From contig JAIGNY010000476.1 of NCBI GenBank assembly GCA_020152595.1, positions 2,213,740-2,277,739 on the forward strand: a DNA stretch of 64,000 nt. Reading direction: 5' to 3'. The stretch's first letter is position 1. Each line of letters opens with the position of its first letter. Of the stretch, positions 11,610 through 22,042 are shown piece by piece. Position numbers and translations under genes: made by a program. The stretch comes from Chiridota heheva. Its lineage: Eukaryota; Echinodermata; Holothuroidea; Apodida; Chiridotidae. The notes beneath the pieces were generated by a model. It had not been told where the DNA came from and did not search any database. It was given only the letters and a program-made list of their open reading frames with translations.

Positions 11610-12410
11610 AAATGGCATCTCACACTAAGTCCCATATGGCATTCCATGTACCACATGGCATTTCACCCCATGTCCCACATGGCATCCCACCCCATGTCCC
11701 ACATGACATCCCATGTCCCACGTGGCATTCCATCATATGTCCCACAGGGCATCCCATCCTATGACCCACGTGGCATTCCATCATATGTCCCACAGGGCAT
11801 CCCATCCTATAACCCACATGGCATTCCATCCTATGTCCCACATCCTATGTACCAAATGACATCCCACCACATGTCCCACATGACATTCCATGCCTTGTCC
11901 CACATGGCATTCCACCATACCTCCCACATGGCAAACCACAATACAGTGTCTCACATGGCATCCCACCCTATGACCCACATGGATCCCATCATACATGTAT
12001 GTCCCACATTAATCCAACCATATGTACCACATGACATCCCTCCCTATGTCCCACATGGCATCCCTTCCTGTGTCCCGCATCAGTGGCTTCCCACCTAATG
12101 TTCCACATAGCATCCCACCATATGTTCCACATGGTATCCCTCCCAATGACATCCTACTTAATGTCCCACATGGCATCACATCCCATGTCCCCATGGCCTC
12201 CTACCCTATGTCCCACACAGCCTCCTACCCTATGTCACACATGGCATCCTACCCTATGTCACACCTGGCATCCTACCGTATGTCACACATGGCATCCCAA
12301 CCTATGTCACACTCTGTGTTACTCGTGGCATCCCACCATGTCCCACATGGCATTCTATCCTGTTCCACATGGCATCCCACCCCCATGTCCCACATGACGT
12401 CCCATAGGCT
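11610..12410. repeat. 24-bp minisatellite, long block
   Basis: About thirty units of a 24-bp motif, consensus catgtcccacatggcatccc plus four bases (cacc), with many substitutions. Because 24 is a multiple of three, frames stay open on both strands: plus reads variants of MSHMASHP, minus reads variants of MWDMGWDA. This explains the long apparent frames at 11646-12098 and 12022-12447. Related blocks lie at 12520-12700, 17976-18105 and 18195-18385. No Kozak context, splice signals or codon bias support a protein. Confidence 0.9.
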
Positions 12411-12519
12411 CCATAAGAAGTCTCATACTAGCTATCACAGTCCTTGATTGAGCATACTATGTGTGAAAGTGTCAGTTCATATAATAACTTAAATGCAAAT
12501 GACTTGTTGAAATGGGGTG
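12411..12519. repeat. Spacer shared with a second minisatellite locus
   Basis: This non-repetitive spacer (gctccataag, gattgagcatactatgt, gtgtcagttcatataataac, gacttgttgaaatgg) recurs at 18106-18194 between two minisatellite blocks, in the same order and orientation. The minisatellite and its spacer are therefore one duplicated or interspersed unit rather than independent arrays. Confidence 0.8.
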
Positions 12520-12700
12520 GGATGCCATGTCCCACATGACATTCCATCCCATGGCAATCCACCCTATGTCTTGCATGGCATTCCACCACATATCCTACAT
12601 GGCATTCCATCCTGTTCCACATGGCATCCCACCCCATGACCCACATGGCATCCCACCCCATGTCCCACATAGCATCCCACCCTATGTCTGACATGAAATC
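12520..12700. repeat. 24-bp minisatellite, second block
   Basis: About seven units of the same 24-bp motif as 11610-12410, after the shared spacer. It ends with a truncated echo of the spacer start (gaaatcccataactccataa). Confidence 0.85.
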
Positions 12701-13060
12701 CCATAACTCCATAAGAAGACTCACCCTAGCATTTGAATTGCATCAGAGAGGTAAGATGTTCATAATTTTCATTTATTTTAATGAAAAACTCTGGCGTAAA
12801 ATTTCACATGCTAGATCTAAATCTTACGAAGCAGGTACAACCTGTGCCATAACAAATTTCAGCCACGGCATAATATTAAACAAATTTGTCATTAACGCGA
12901 TTTCTGCATAGTAGTCGTAACCAGGGAATTATGCATAGAATATTCACACACAACAGGTTTTTAAAAATCGGTGATGTACAGCTGTTAAATAATCGCCCGT
13001 TCCCTAACTTCTAAAACAATTAGGAGGTTAATAAATTTTGATATTTAAAGGCTAATTTAC
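12701..13060 (-). other. ABCF2 intron 1, first part after exon 1
   Basis: About 360 bp of AT-rich intron sequence between the exon 1 donor (13057-13060) and the minisatellite. Nothing else is recognised. Confidence 0.4.
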
Positions 13061-13208
13061 CTGTTCCATTGCATTTGACCGGAGCATTACCGTTGACCAG
13101 TTTCTCTTCCAGATTGGATGATGTTTTGTCACCATTTGTAGATGTTCCATTAGATATTGCTGAGCTATTCTTTCTCCTTGCTGAAGGAGGAGCCCTTTTC
13201 TTAGGCAT
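13061..13208 (-). CDS. ABCF2: ABCF2, first coding exon (N-terminal tail)
   Basis: Read on the minus strand, the exon starts with ATG at 13206-13208 in a good context (taaccATGcct). It encodes 49 residues beginning MPKKRAPPSARRKNSS and ending NAPVKCNGT, then one base that completes a valine codon with exon 2. A lysine/arginine-rich, low-complexity N-terminal tail ahead of the first ATPase domain is what ABCF proteins carry; the tail itself is poorly conserved, so the assignment rests on the in-phase join to exon 2. The donor is gtaaat at 13060. An in-frame extension upstream of the ATG (MNTSCLLYLT) is less likely to be translated. A polypyrimidine tract with cttttactttag just upstream places a plausible acceptor at 13251-13252, so the exon probably begins at 13250 with 42 bases of 5' untranslated sequence and a further non-coding exon lies upstream. 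Confidence 0.82.
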
Positions 13209-13250
13209 GGTTAAATACAACAGGCAACTTGTGTTCACAGCAAGAATATT

Positions 13251-15060
13251 CTAAAGTAAAAGAGAAACATAAGAAATACTGTACCATGATAGTATTTTCA
13301 AGCCATTTTCCTTAAACCTGGATGCAGCTACTTTCCCCCCCAAATTCCTAAGGTGTACCATTCCTATAGGACTCAAATGCAAAATTCCATTGCACACAGC
13401 AAATATTTATCAATATCTCAAAACCTATGAAAACAAATATCTTTAGCTTTTTCTTGCGAATCGTTTTATTCACTAAAATACATAGAAATTAAATGTAAAA
13501 TTAAGCCGGTAACCGCAGGAGTTGTCAGCTATCTTTCTCAAAAAAAATTTGGTCACAACACATGAAATTGAAAATTAGTTCTTCAGTCATTTGATTCATT
13601 TGCTTAATGTAAAAAGTAATATTTTCTAAAGATTTATAAAATTTATTCTATGAACCTTTTAAGTTCTTCTTATGAATATTCATTGCCAACGTGGATTCGT
13701 TGAGAGCACATCGGAATGCTAAACCTAATTTCCTTTCAAGGAATTTTTGAAGTATAAATTGCTTTTTGGTGTCTGATTTCTTGGTAATTATACATAATAT
13801 GTATACTTTCTATTCAGTAATTTCAGTTGGTGGAGGTTTAGAAGTTGATTGCTGAAAACATTTGCAAAAAATATATGGTTTCTAAAGATTCATAATTGGA
13901 TTTAAGTGAATTTTCCATTTACTTTATTTAACGTTAAGTTACGCAGTAACTTCGTGAGTGACCCCTCCAGGTAGGAAACTGTACACGTGATTCTAACTCA
14001 TCTGAGAGCCATTATGCCGGGAAAGCGCCGTTGCATTTCACGCATCTTTACACAGCTCAGTCACATCACAAGTACAACAAACATACTGCCTACTAACCTA
14101 CCTACCAGTTCAGCAAATTTGAGTGTTTCTGTTCACGGCGGCGTTTTGACTTCATGTTCCTAACATTTGATATATTCACTGGGTATACGAAGAGTAACTT
14201 TTAACGTGAATGCCATCTGATTGTTCGTTATACGCAGACAAAGCCTACATACCTGGCATAAAGTGCTCACTGCAAATCCTATGCCGAACTTGACACATTG
14301 CGCCGTACAGCAGAAACCCACTTCAAACGTCGGTCAAGATCAGATGGAAATCGAAAAAATGTCTTTTTATTCCCCGGCACACGTCTATGAGGTGCAACCA
14401 ACGGCACAGCAAGATTCCAGCATAATTATCTTACAAAAATTATCTTTTATATCAACATGCAAGCGTTTGTAAGTGTAAATAAGTGTACAGCAGACCATCG
14501 TTCTCGCCCGACAAAATGGTGATGTAAACAAAGTCATGTGACTTCATGCCGTCAGCTAAAACACCTTCTACAAACAAATACACTCCTACAATACAAGACA
14601 GTATGATAACATCATACGTTCTTTTCCATGTCATAACAATATCGTATTAAGTAGCCTAAGAAATAACGCAGTTAACGTTTGATATTCTTCATCTCTTAAA
14701 ATAAATTATTAAAAACATTATTAAACTCAGGAAACAACATACTTTACCCAAGCCTATTGATGTTTTTGTATTGATATGTATAAAGGTTTTTGTTTCAAGG
14801 TGGGGGTGAAGAAGATCTCAGTGGAAGGTTCAAATATTATATTGTGTCCCCTTTTCATGTAAACTTTTTCTTATCCACAGGTGGTGGGTTGGTGGGAGTC
14901 AGAGTGTGTTTTTTTCTTCTTTTTTTTTTATTTGTTTTCTCTTTTCTTGGGTATGTATTCAAAGCAAATTAAGTCCTATTACCTTAATACTAAGAAGGAG
15001 TGCCCTATTCGCTAAGCTGAAAAGGTTTTTCTTTCTTCGTTTTTTTTAGAGCACTTCCTT
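13251..15060. other. Upstream region of ABCF2; no second gene seen
   Basis: This should contain the 5' untranslated exon and promoter of ABCF2 (minus strand), since a splice acceptor precedes the coding exon. A less AT-rich patch with scattered CpGs at about 13985-14330 is the most promoter-like part, but I see no TATA box or initiator that decides it. Short frames on either strand (14221-14472, 14452-14634, 14790-14972) have no family resemblance. Confidence 0.35.
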
Positions 15061-15061
15061 T

Positions 15062-17350
15062 CACAAGCAAATGTACACTATACAGTACCTCACCATTAAG
15101 TGTGAACAATGCTTTTCACTGTATTGTATCATCATTTGTTTAAGCAAAATCATCATACCCACTTTAATTCAAGAGATACCACATATACAAATATTTTGAT
15201 TGCTAAGCAAATAGGCTAATTATTATGCACACATAATCCCCCAACCATACTTAAATGAACAGTACCAATGCCCTCTACCACTGAACCAAATAGCAAGTTA
15301 TTATCTCAGGTTAAATATTTTGTACGCAAGTCTATTGTTATTAGGGCTGTGACCGTTAGCGTGTACACGCTACACGCTCGCAAATCTTGTAAACGTTTAC
15401 TAAATACTTCATTGCGAGTAATCGTTTTTCATAGTCATGTCTTGCCGTTAAAAATCAATATGTTCATTCATGATTTATATCAAACACTTATTCCGCTGAC
15501 AAAATTCCAATCAATGACAAACTGTAAACCCGATTGGCATAATCCTTTTTAAATGTGCGAATCAAATGCGCAGTAATCACCTATGAATGGGGATATTATG
15601 CACATTGATTTTGCCGAAATCTGAGTAATCTAACTTGTAAAATGCACTGCCAATGTGCAGCAGTAAACAGTGAAACTAACAATAGGCCTAACGTTAGGCC
15701 ATAATGGCATAAGGCTTAAAATCCCATGCAATCAAGGCCCGTTTTACAAGCTGTTAAATTAACCAAAAAACACTTAAAAATTACTTAATCGTGACAATCA
15801 GTACATTTACATGTAAATATTACCTGGTGAGTCAAATAAATTTTGCAAGAAAGAAAAAATATTGCATAATAAACAAACAGAAAAAGGTTTTGACAGAACT
15901 GAAATTCTGCATGCGTCACAAAGATGGCGGCAATTTTTCCGAGAGGACTAATATTTCAGAACTGGTGGTGGTGACGTAGTTTTAAAATGTTTTACGGCAA
16001 GGTATATCATAGGCTAAGTATGCAAGATTTTTACAGAAGAACTTTGAAAGCAGTAGTGAATAGGACAAAAATGTTACGCGATGTTGAGTTTAAATGACAT
16101 TGAAAGGAAGTTATCTGTTCTTTCTTAACTGAATTTCCATGCATATTTTCAATAAAAATGATGATTTATACTGTAGAAGTAAACTTTTTACGATTTGGAA
16201 AGCAAAACTCAGCGTCTATTTGGGCAATGGAGTCAGTACTTTTGCCATACTAGTTGCCAATGTTTTTACTTCGCTACGTAGTTTTGGAGCAATTTTGGTG
16301 TATTTCCAAAAATTACGGTACTAAACGCGTGTACAAACTACCACTCGCTTTTTTTGCCGTGTACACGTTTACTAAAATCCCTAAACGTTCACAGCTCTTA
16401 TTGTCATACAAATAACCTAATTAAAATGCACACTACACTTTACCATTTAGTGTAGACAATGTAGTAGTCTTGACATAAATGATTATTTGTATAAAACAAA
16501 ATCCCCACTCCCACTTTAATTTAAATCATGCTCATTTGAACAGTACCTATGTCCTCTACCCCTGTAACAAGTACCAAGTTAAAGGTTAAATATTTTATGC
16601 AGTCTATTGACCTAATCAATATGTACTTTACACCTCACCAATAAGTGTAGACAATAGTCTTCACATATATGATCATTTGTGTAAACAAAATCCCCACTCA
16701 CTTAAGAGATATCATAGATACAAATATTTCCATTGTTATGCAAAGAAGCTAATTAGTATACACACACAACCCCCAATCATGCTTATTTAAACAGTGCCCA
16801 TGTCCGCTACCCCTGTGCCGTGCAAGTTACATAAATGTACATCATTCATACAGTGTAACTTAAGTTATGCACTCATGAATGTTAAACATTTTTTATGAGT
16901 CTATTGTTATGCAAATAACATAATTATTATGCACTTTACTTCAACATTTGAGTGTAGATAATGCTCTTAACACATATGATCATTTGTGCAAACAAAATCC
17001 CCACATACAAATATTTGTATTGTTATGCAAATAAGCTAATTAGTATACACAAACAACCCCTAAGCATGCTGACTTGAACCCCTATGCCAAGTTACATAAA
17101 TGTACACCATTCATAACTTAAGTTATGAAAACTTTAACTGAAACTTTAACCTGACAAATATTTTCATGTTATGCAAATAAGCTAATTAGTATGCACACAC
17201 AACCCCCTCCCATAATGCTCAATTGAACAGTACCCATGTCCTCTACCCTTTTATCAAGTCACATGAATGTACACCATTCATAAGTTATAAAAACTTTAAC
17301 CAAAAGCTTGAACAAAAATCTTGCACCTAAACTTTAACCTGACAAATATT
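15062..17350. repeat. AT-rich tandem array, unit about 290 bp, with hAT insertion
   Basis: Successive units share ordered blocks: aagtgtagacaat, then atgatcatttgtgtaaacaaa, then atccccact, then ttatgcaaataagctaatta, then tgcacacacaaccccc, then cagtacccatgtcctctacc, then ccattcataacttaagttat. Clear unit starts are spaced about 290 bp (16735 to 17023), with a partial unit of about 145 bp after it. The second hAT-like element (15342-16399) splits one unit. No coding content is seen. Confidence 0.75.
15342..16399. mobile_element. Non-autonomous hAT-like DNA transposon, copy 2
   Basis: Reverse-oriented relative of 1695-2758. It begins tagggctgtgaccgtta and ends taaacgttcacagctctt, both tips carrying one or two changes from the 18-bp repeat of copy 1. 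The flanks attgttat (15334-15341) and attgtcat (16400-16407) are an 8-bp target duplication differing at one base. The insertion splits a tandem unit, and an unsplit unit near 16905 reads gtctattgttatgcaaataa, which is the expected empty site with the 8 bases present once. The internal sequence matches copy 1 in reverse complement along its length, including a shared frame-like segment (FTCKYYL.SQINFARKKKYC) that holds no transposase motif. It is non-autonomous and probably inactive. Confidence 0.9.
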
Positions 17351-17975
17351 TATGACACAACTACGAAACTAACGGCCGAATGATTTAACATGCCCGTAGT
17401 GCAGCCATGAACACATATAGGCTAGTACATAGGCCCTATGCATGGTGTACGTACACTGTACAGTGTATGTGAAAGTTTTGATGTTGTTTTTAATGCAGGC
17501 TGTCAATTGTCAACAATATTATGAGCTAGGATTTAATTTTCCTCCTTTATTGTGTTGATCGTGTATAGTCTGCAAGTCAAGTTACTCTACTGTAAGGAAG
17601 TAGGCGTGTTCAAGATCTGAATAGTATATTATCGTTGACAATTGGTCAAAGTTCACTAAAACCTCATGAAAGTTTAGATACGATAAACAAAAGTATTTTC
17701 TAGTTTATTTTGGGATTGTTAATCCAAAATTCATGACTCAACAATCAACATTATACAAGGATTGGGTATGAACTTTTTCGTAATATTTTTTGTGATAATA
17801 AGTCCGATTTTGTAATGTTTTTAGTATTTTAAGCGCAATTTTCATTCACTTTAGCGAAGCAGGCCGACACAAGTGTGTTGTATTAACAATTAATTGCATG
17901 CTTCGCTAGCGCGCAATGCCCTGTACATTACGCAATGCCTTGTAAATACTCCAGGCAAAATATTCTAACACAATC
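17351..17975. other. Gene-free stretch
   Basis: No gene, RNA or repeat ends are recognised between the AT-rich array and the next minisatellite block. Confidence 0.4.
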
Positions 17976-18105
17976 TCTGCATCCCACCCCATGTCCCACA
18001 TAGCATCCCACCCCATGTCCCACATAGCAGCCCACCCCATGTCCCACATAGCATCCCACCCCATGTCCCACATAGCATCCCACCCCATGTCCCACATGAC
18101 GTCCC
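17976..18105. repeat. 24-bp minisatellite, homogeneous block
   Basis: Five nearly identical 24-bp units (agcatcccaccccatgtccc plus acat), far more uniform than the 11610 array, followed by a variant. The uniformity suggests a recent local expansion. It reads GWDAMWDM repeats on the minus strand, which is a by-product of the period and not evidence of a protein. Confidence 0.92.
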
Positions 18106-18194
18106 CATAGGCTCCATAAGTCTTATCCTAGCTATCAGTCTCTGATTGAGCATACTATGTATGAAAGTGTCAGTTCATATAATAACTATTATGC
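18106..18194. repeat. Minisatellite spacer, second copy
   Basis: Matches 12411-12519 in order and orientation (gctccataag, gattgagcatactatgt, gtcagttcatataataac, gacttgttgaaatgg), with a few substitutions and small indels. Confidence 0.8.
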
Positions 18195-18385
18195 AAATGA
18201 CTTGTTGAAATGGAGTGGGACCCCATGTCTCACATGACATGCCATACCATCCCATGTCCCACATGACAGTCCAACCCATGGCATTCCACCCTATGTCCTG
18301 CATGGCATTCAATTATATATCCTACACTACATGGCATTCCACCCTTTTCCACATGGCATCCCACCCCATGTCCCACATACAGTAC
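18195..18385. repeat. 24-bp minisatellite, diverged block
   Basis: About seven units of the 24-bp family, diverged in the same way as 12520-12700. It includes the shared variants ctatgtcctgcatggcattc and atatcctacat. Confidence 0.8.
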
Positions 18386-19652
18386 AGTCGGTAATAACCG
18401 TACGCACTAAGTGCGGGGCGTTAGTGCACTTACCACCATGATAAATGGAGCTGCCCAAGCGCAAAACCGCGCTAAACGTGGGTTACCGCGCTAAAATCAC
18501 CGAGCTTGCAGCCCTGCAGATCCTATTCATCTGTGACTTACCGCGCTAAAAATCAAGATCGAAGTGTCTGTGCTTTGTAAAAAGACTCCTAACGTTACAG
18601 TTAGATTAATCTGCTTATCAGATTTGGCCTGGCAGACATTTTCTTTAGCAAAATATATTAACGCGAGGCCTAAAGGAATTAAATACTTTCGTAAAATATT
18701 ATGTTGTTTTCATTTAGTTTAAGTTGAACTCTAGGATATATATATTTTTTTAATTGTCAGCATCGCAACGTTCAGAATCACTGTACACAGTACATACTTG
18801 CAATGTTCGCTTACGAATCGAGGCAATGTCTTTATTTGCATTGCATTTTTTCGGAAGGAATTTTTAATAAAAATACATATTAAATCCATTATGTAAGAAA
18901 ATTTTGGTGTGAAAATTGGATCAATCCTTTGATTAAGTTTAAATATTTTACAGTTTTTAAACGTTAAGTAAAAATTTCGAGCAAACAAAAACTGAGTAAC
19001 ATTTCTACACTATTCTGTCAGCAATCCAATATCAAGGACCAGTATAAAGAAAGAACAGCTACAGCATTTCGCTGTGAAAAAAGCACAAGTCAATAGGGTC
19101 TATAAACTCTATAAATATGAAAGCAATGGTTTTCAAATTGGTCTTGTGTTATTTATTCAAATAGAAATAATTGACAACATCAGTCTTTCCCCCTCCCCCC
19201 CCCCCCCTTCCACTGCCTATGAAACCTGTGTCAGGGCCCTGAATATTGGTATGACCATATTTATGTAGCTCCTGTTTTTAAAATAATTATACTGCGCAAA
19301 GTTATTTTCCACTTTTGACTAAATGACTTAGTTTACTTCACTTCATTTCAAATGTTTCGATCAATACATCTTTGTGAAGTGGTACGAGAAAATTTTAACA
19401 AATATTTCCCCTGCCATCAGGTAATATACAGTATAACATCCCATCACAGACCTGGTTATAACAAAGTTCACCGCATTTTAATTTTCTTTGAGCAGGTACA
19501 AGTGTTGCAGCCGAATAAGACTCCACATCTCCCAGGAATCAAAAACAGAAGATTTTTATCATGCCTAATTAAGCATCTTAACATTTTCCTAAAATTTTGG
19601 CAGATTCATTTTATCATTATTACCTAGCATGCTTGTTCGGCATAACGACACA
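18386..19652. other. Gene-free stretch with short direct repeats
   Basis: At 18465-18560 the words ccgcgctaaa and ttaccgcgctaaa recur three times within about 90 bp. A C-rich run lies at about 19189-19207. No gene is recognised; frames at 19074-19268 and 19352-19627 have no family resemblance. Confidence 0.4.
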
Positions 19653-20240
19653 TTAAAGGAGGTATAAAGTCTGATACAATCATTATTTCATATGATAGAG
19701 AATAAAAAATCTTAACCAACTGACAAAAATATCACAGTCAAATTCTTATTCCTCTATCTCAAGTTATTTATGTTTGAAATCGACACATGGGGGCTGCCAT
19801 TTTGTTCAATTCTGTATTAAAATATTGTGCATGATGACATAAATTCCCCAATAGGGACATAAAATTTATAATGTAATTCTTTATGAATGTGATAAAAGTG
19901 TTTTAATTCCAAATGATGTGACACAAAGTTTTAACAGCATGTTTGATTTTTGATTTTTATGTATACACAAAATTTTCCTTCAAAGCTAGAAAACTTTGAG
20001 GTAGATTATAAAGAAATACAAACAATCCAACATCCTGCTGGGCTGATAACATAATCTGCATGTTTTGCAATCAAAATGGCAGCTTCCATAGTACTATCAA
20101 GTAGTAGCATCAAAGTTTTTAATAATAATAAAAAAGAACATGTTAGATTGCTTCAGGAGTTATGGAACTTGGTCAGAAAATTAGTTATTTTCAATTCTAT
20201 TATATGAAATAACTATTATGTCAGACTGTGTCTCCTTTAA
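19653..20240. mobile_element. Foldback MITE with TTAA at both ends
   Basis: The two ends are imperfect inverted repeats. The left reads ttaaaggag, then agtctgat, then attatttcatat. The reverse complement of the right reads ttaaaggag, then agtctgac, then gttatttcatat, in the same order. Similarity continues inward to a shared gctgccattttg at about 19790 and its inverse at about 20075-20086, so each arm is about 150 bp. TTAA is present at each border, which would suit a piggyBac-type duplication, although TA from a Tc1/mariner-type element fits equally. No coding capacity. The class is uncertain; that it is an inverted-repeat element is well supported. Confidence 0.7.
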
Positions 20241-20529
20241 CTGTGAAGTCATTTGTGCCAAAAAAAGGTAATATATGAACGATCCCTTGTTGCTTTAGAT
20301 TGACTAACATTTAACATTATGTAATGTTTTAATCGGCAAACTATATATTCCAGCTTATAAATACCTCTGCTTTTGAATGCAATAAATGGTAAAACTCATA
20401 TTGAGTATAGTTAAAAAAAAAAAACCATTTTTAACAGCTGTGGTTATGATACACATCCCTCGGTATGGTTGACATTGGAATTGCGGAAGCAAGTTGTTAA
20501 GAACAAATAAAAAGAAATTCCTAGTTTGT
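20241..20529. other. Unassigned AT-rich sequence
   Basis: Nothing is recognised between the MITE and the tandem duplication. Confidence 0.35.
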
Positions 20530-20975
20530 AAATTTCATCAGAAAAAAAGAAGAAATACTGTGTCTTATAAACAAAAAAGGGAGTCTCTAGCAAATAAGAG
20601 TTAGAGTCAAAAAAATGTAATTAAGATTCGCAAGTGGTCAAAAAAAGGAATTTTCATATATGGTTGGAAAGTCGCGTTAGAAAGTGACCTACCTTTTTAT
20701 ATATATATATATGTCGGCCTAGTAAGTATATAGGTTGCCATAACGCATGAAACACCTGTGCTCATGACTGTAATATTGGTAGAAAATCCATCGTTTGTTG
20801 TACATCTCATCAGAAAAAAGAACAAATACTGTGGCTTATAAACGAAGAAGGGAGTCTCCAGCAAATGTCAGTTGAGTCGGAAAAAATGTAATTAAGATTC
20901 GTCGAGTGGTCAGAAAAAGGAATTTTCATCTACGATTTAAAAGTAAAGTTAAAAATGACCTACCTTTGTACTAAG
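20530..20975. repeat. Tandem duplication, period about 272 bp
   Basis: A block with tcagaaaaaa, ttataaac, gggagtctc, agcaaat, atgtaattaagattcg and gtgacctaccttt occurs at about 20538-20700 and again at about 20810-20970 in the same order. The junction holds a (TA) run at 20699-20712. No gene is seen. Confidence 0.7.
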
Positions 20976-21449
20976 TAGCCTAGTACTAGTATAATAATAG
21001 GTTGCCATAACGCTAGGAACACCTTAGTCAGATAACATATGACTGTGTACTGTAGCCATATGCATCGGCTGTACACAGTCAGAAGTCGTTGTGCAAATTA
21101 TAACTTGGAAAACATTTGCATTGTTCAACATAATAGCATAACCAAATATTAACAATGCACGGCTTAAAATAAGCCTTTCTGTGACAAATTTGTGGCTGCT
21201 GCCTTTTGTAATTATAAGTTCAAAAATGCGTCTATAATAATATAAATAATATAATAATAATAAAGAACATTTGCTATTGCGCTTTTACCAGAGGATACAA
21301 AGCGCATTACAACTAATAACATGTACAAATTAACAAAGAAATACAGTCAACAGAATATGATGTGTATGAGCAAGCAATTGTTCAGGCAGAGTTTGAAAAT
21401 AAGAATGTCTTTAGATTCTTTCTAAAAGACAGAGAAGAAGTACAGTTCC

Positions 21450-21950
21450 TTAAGTCCATTGGAAGAGCATTCCAGAATTTTGGAGCTGATGCCGAAAAAA
21501 GTCCTGTCGCCAGCAAGTTTCCTGGTCCTGGGACGATTTAGTGTAATAGCAGCAGCTGAGCGAGTGGACGCGTTGGGCGTGGACATCTATACAGTCTGAG
21601 ATATAGCTAGGGGAAACTTTGTTGAGTGATTTGAAGACAAGTAAGAGTACTTTAAAAATGATTCTTTTATTAACAGGAAGCCAATGAAGTTCTTCGAGAA
21701 GAGGCGCGGAGTGCGTACGTGGAGGGGAGAGCATAGCGAGTCTAGCAGCCTTATTTTGTAAGCGCTGAAGCTTATCAAGATCTTTCTTGTTTAGTCCGCA
21801 GTACAAAGAGTTACAATAATCAAGGCGTGAGGAAATCAAGGCTCTCACAGCACTGTGACAAGTGTCAACATCAATGAATCGTCGAATATGCCATAAATTA
21901 CGAATGTGAAAATTGACAGTTGAACTAAGTTTGGATATTTGATTGGTCAT
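21450..21950 (-). pseudogene. LINE polyprotein C-terminal segment
   Basis: Reads SRLDYCNSLYCGLNKKDLDK, LQRLQNKAARLA and LLEELHWLPVNKRI, the conserved post-RT thumb of CR1/L2-group LINEs (L-D-Y-C-N-x-L-Y; L-x-x-L-H-W-L-P). The end of the frame departs from the family after VHAQRVHSL, so a frameshift lies near 21560. The true terminus with SWNSL-like residues is in another frame near 21500. Confidence 0.85.
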
Positions 21951-22042
21951 TTTAATGGACGAGTCAAAGTAGAAACCGAGGTTGCGGACACTATTTGACT
22001 GTTTTATTGTTGCATTTCCAACAGTCAGTGTGATGTTTTGAA

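Larger units (their letters stand above)
7123..13060 (-). other. ABCF2 intron 1, filled with repeats
   Basis: The donor gtaaat follows the exon ending at 13061 and the acceptor tgtattag precedes 7122, giving an intron of 5938 bp. It contains a LINE 3' fragment (8177-8493, plus strand), a dispersed direct repeat (8535-9155), a decayed I-type LINE (about 9250-10770, minus strand) and minisatellite blocks (8093-8160, 11610-12410, 12520-12700). The segments 7540-7680, 7960-8100 and 11555-11610 share short blocks (catgcccatgcaaa...gacac; catgaat...aaaatatcgtg..tac) that precede the minisatellite, so they look like pieces of one interspersed family. Confidence 0.8.

Noticed and set aside
11646..12447. 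Long open frames of histidine/serine/methionine-rich octapeptides
   Set aside because: They follow from a 24-bp minisatellite period that keeps several frames open on both strands; there is no start context or splice evidence.
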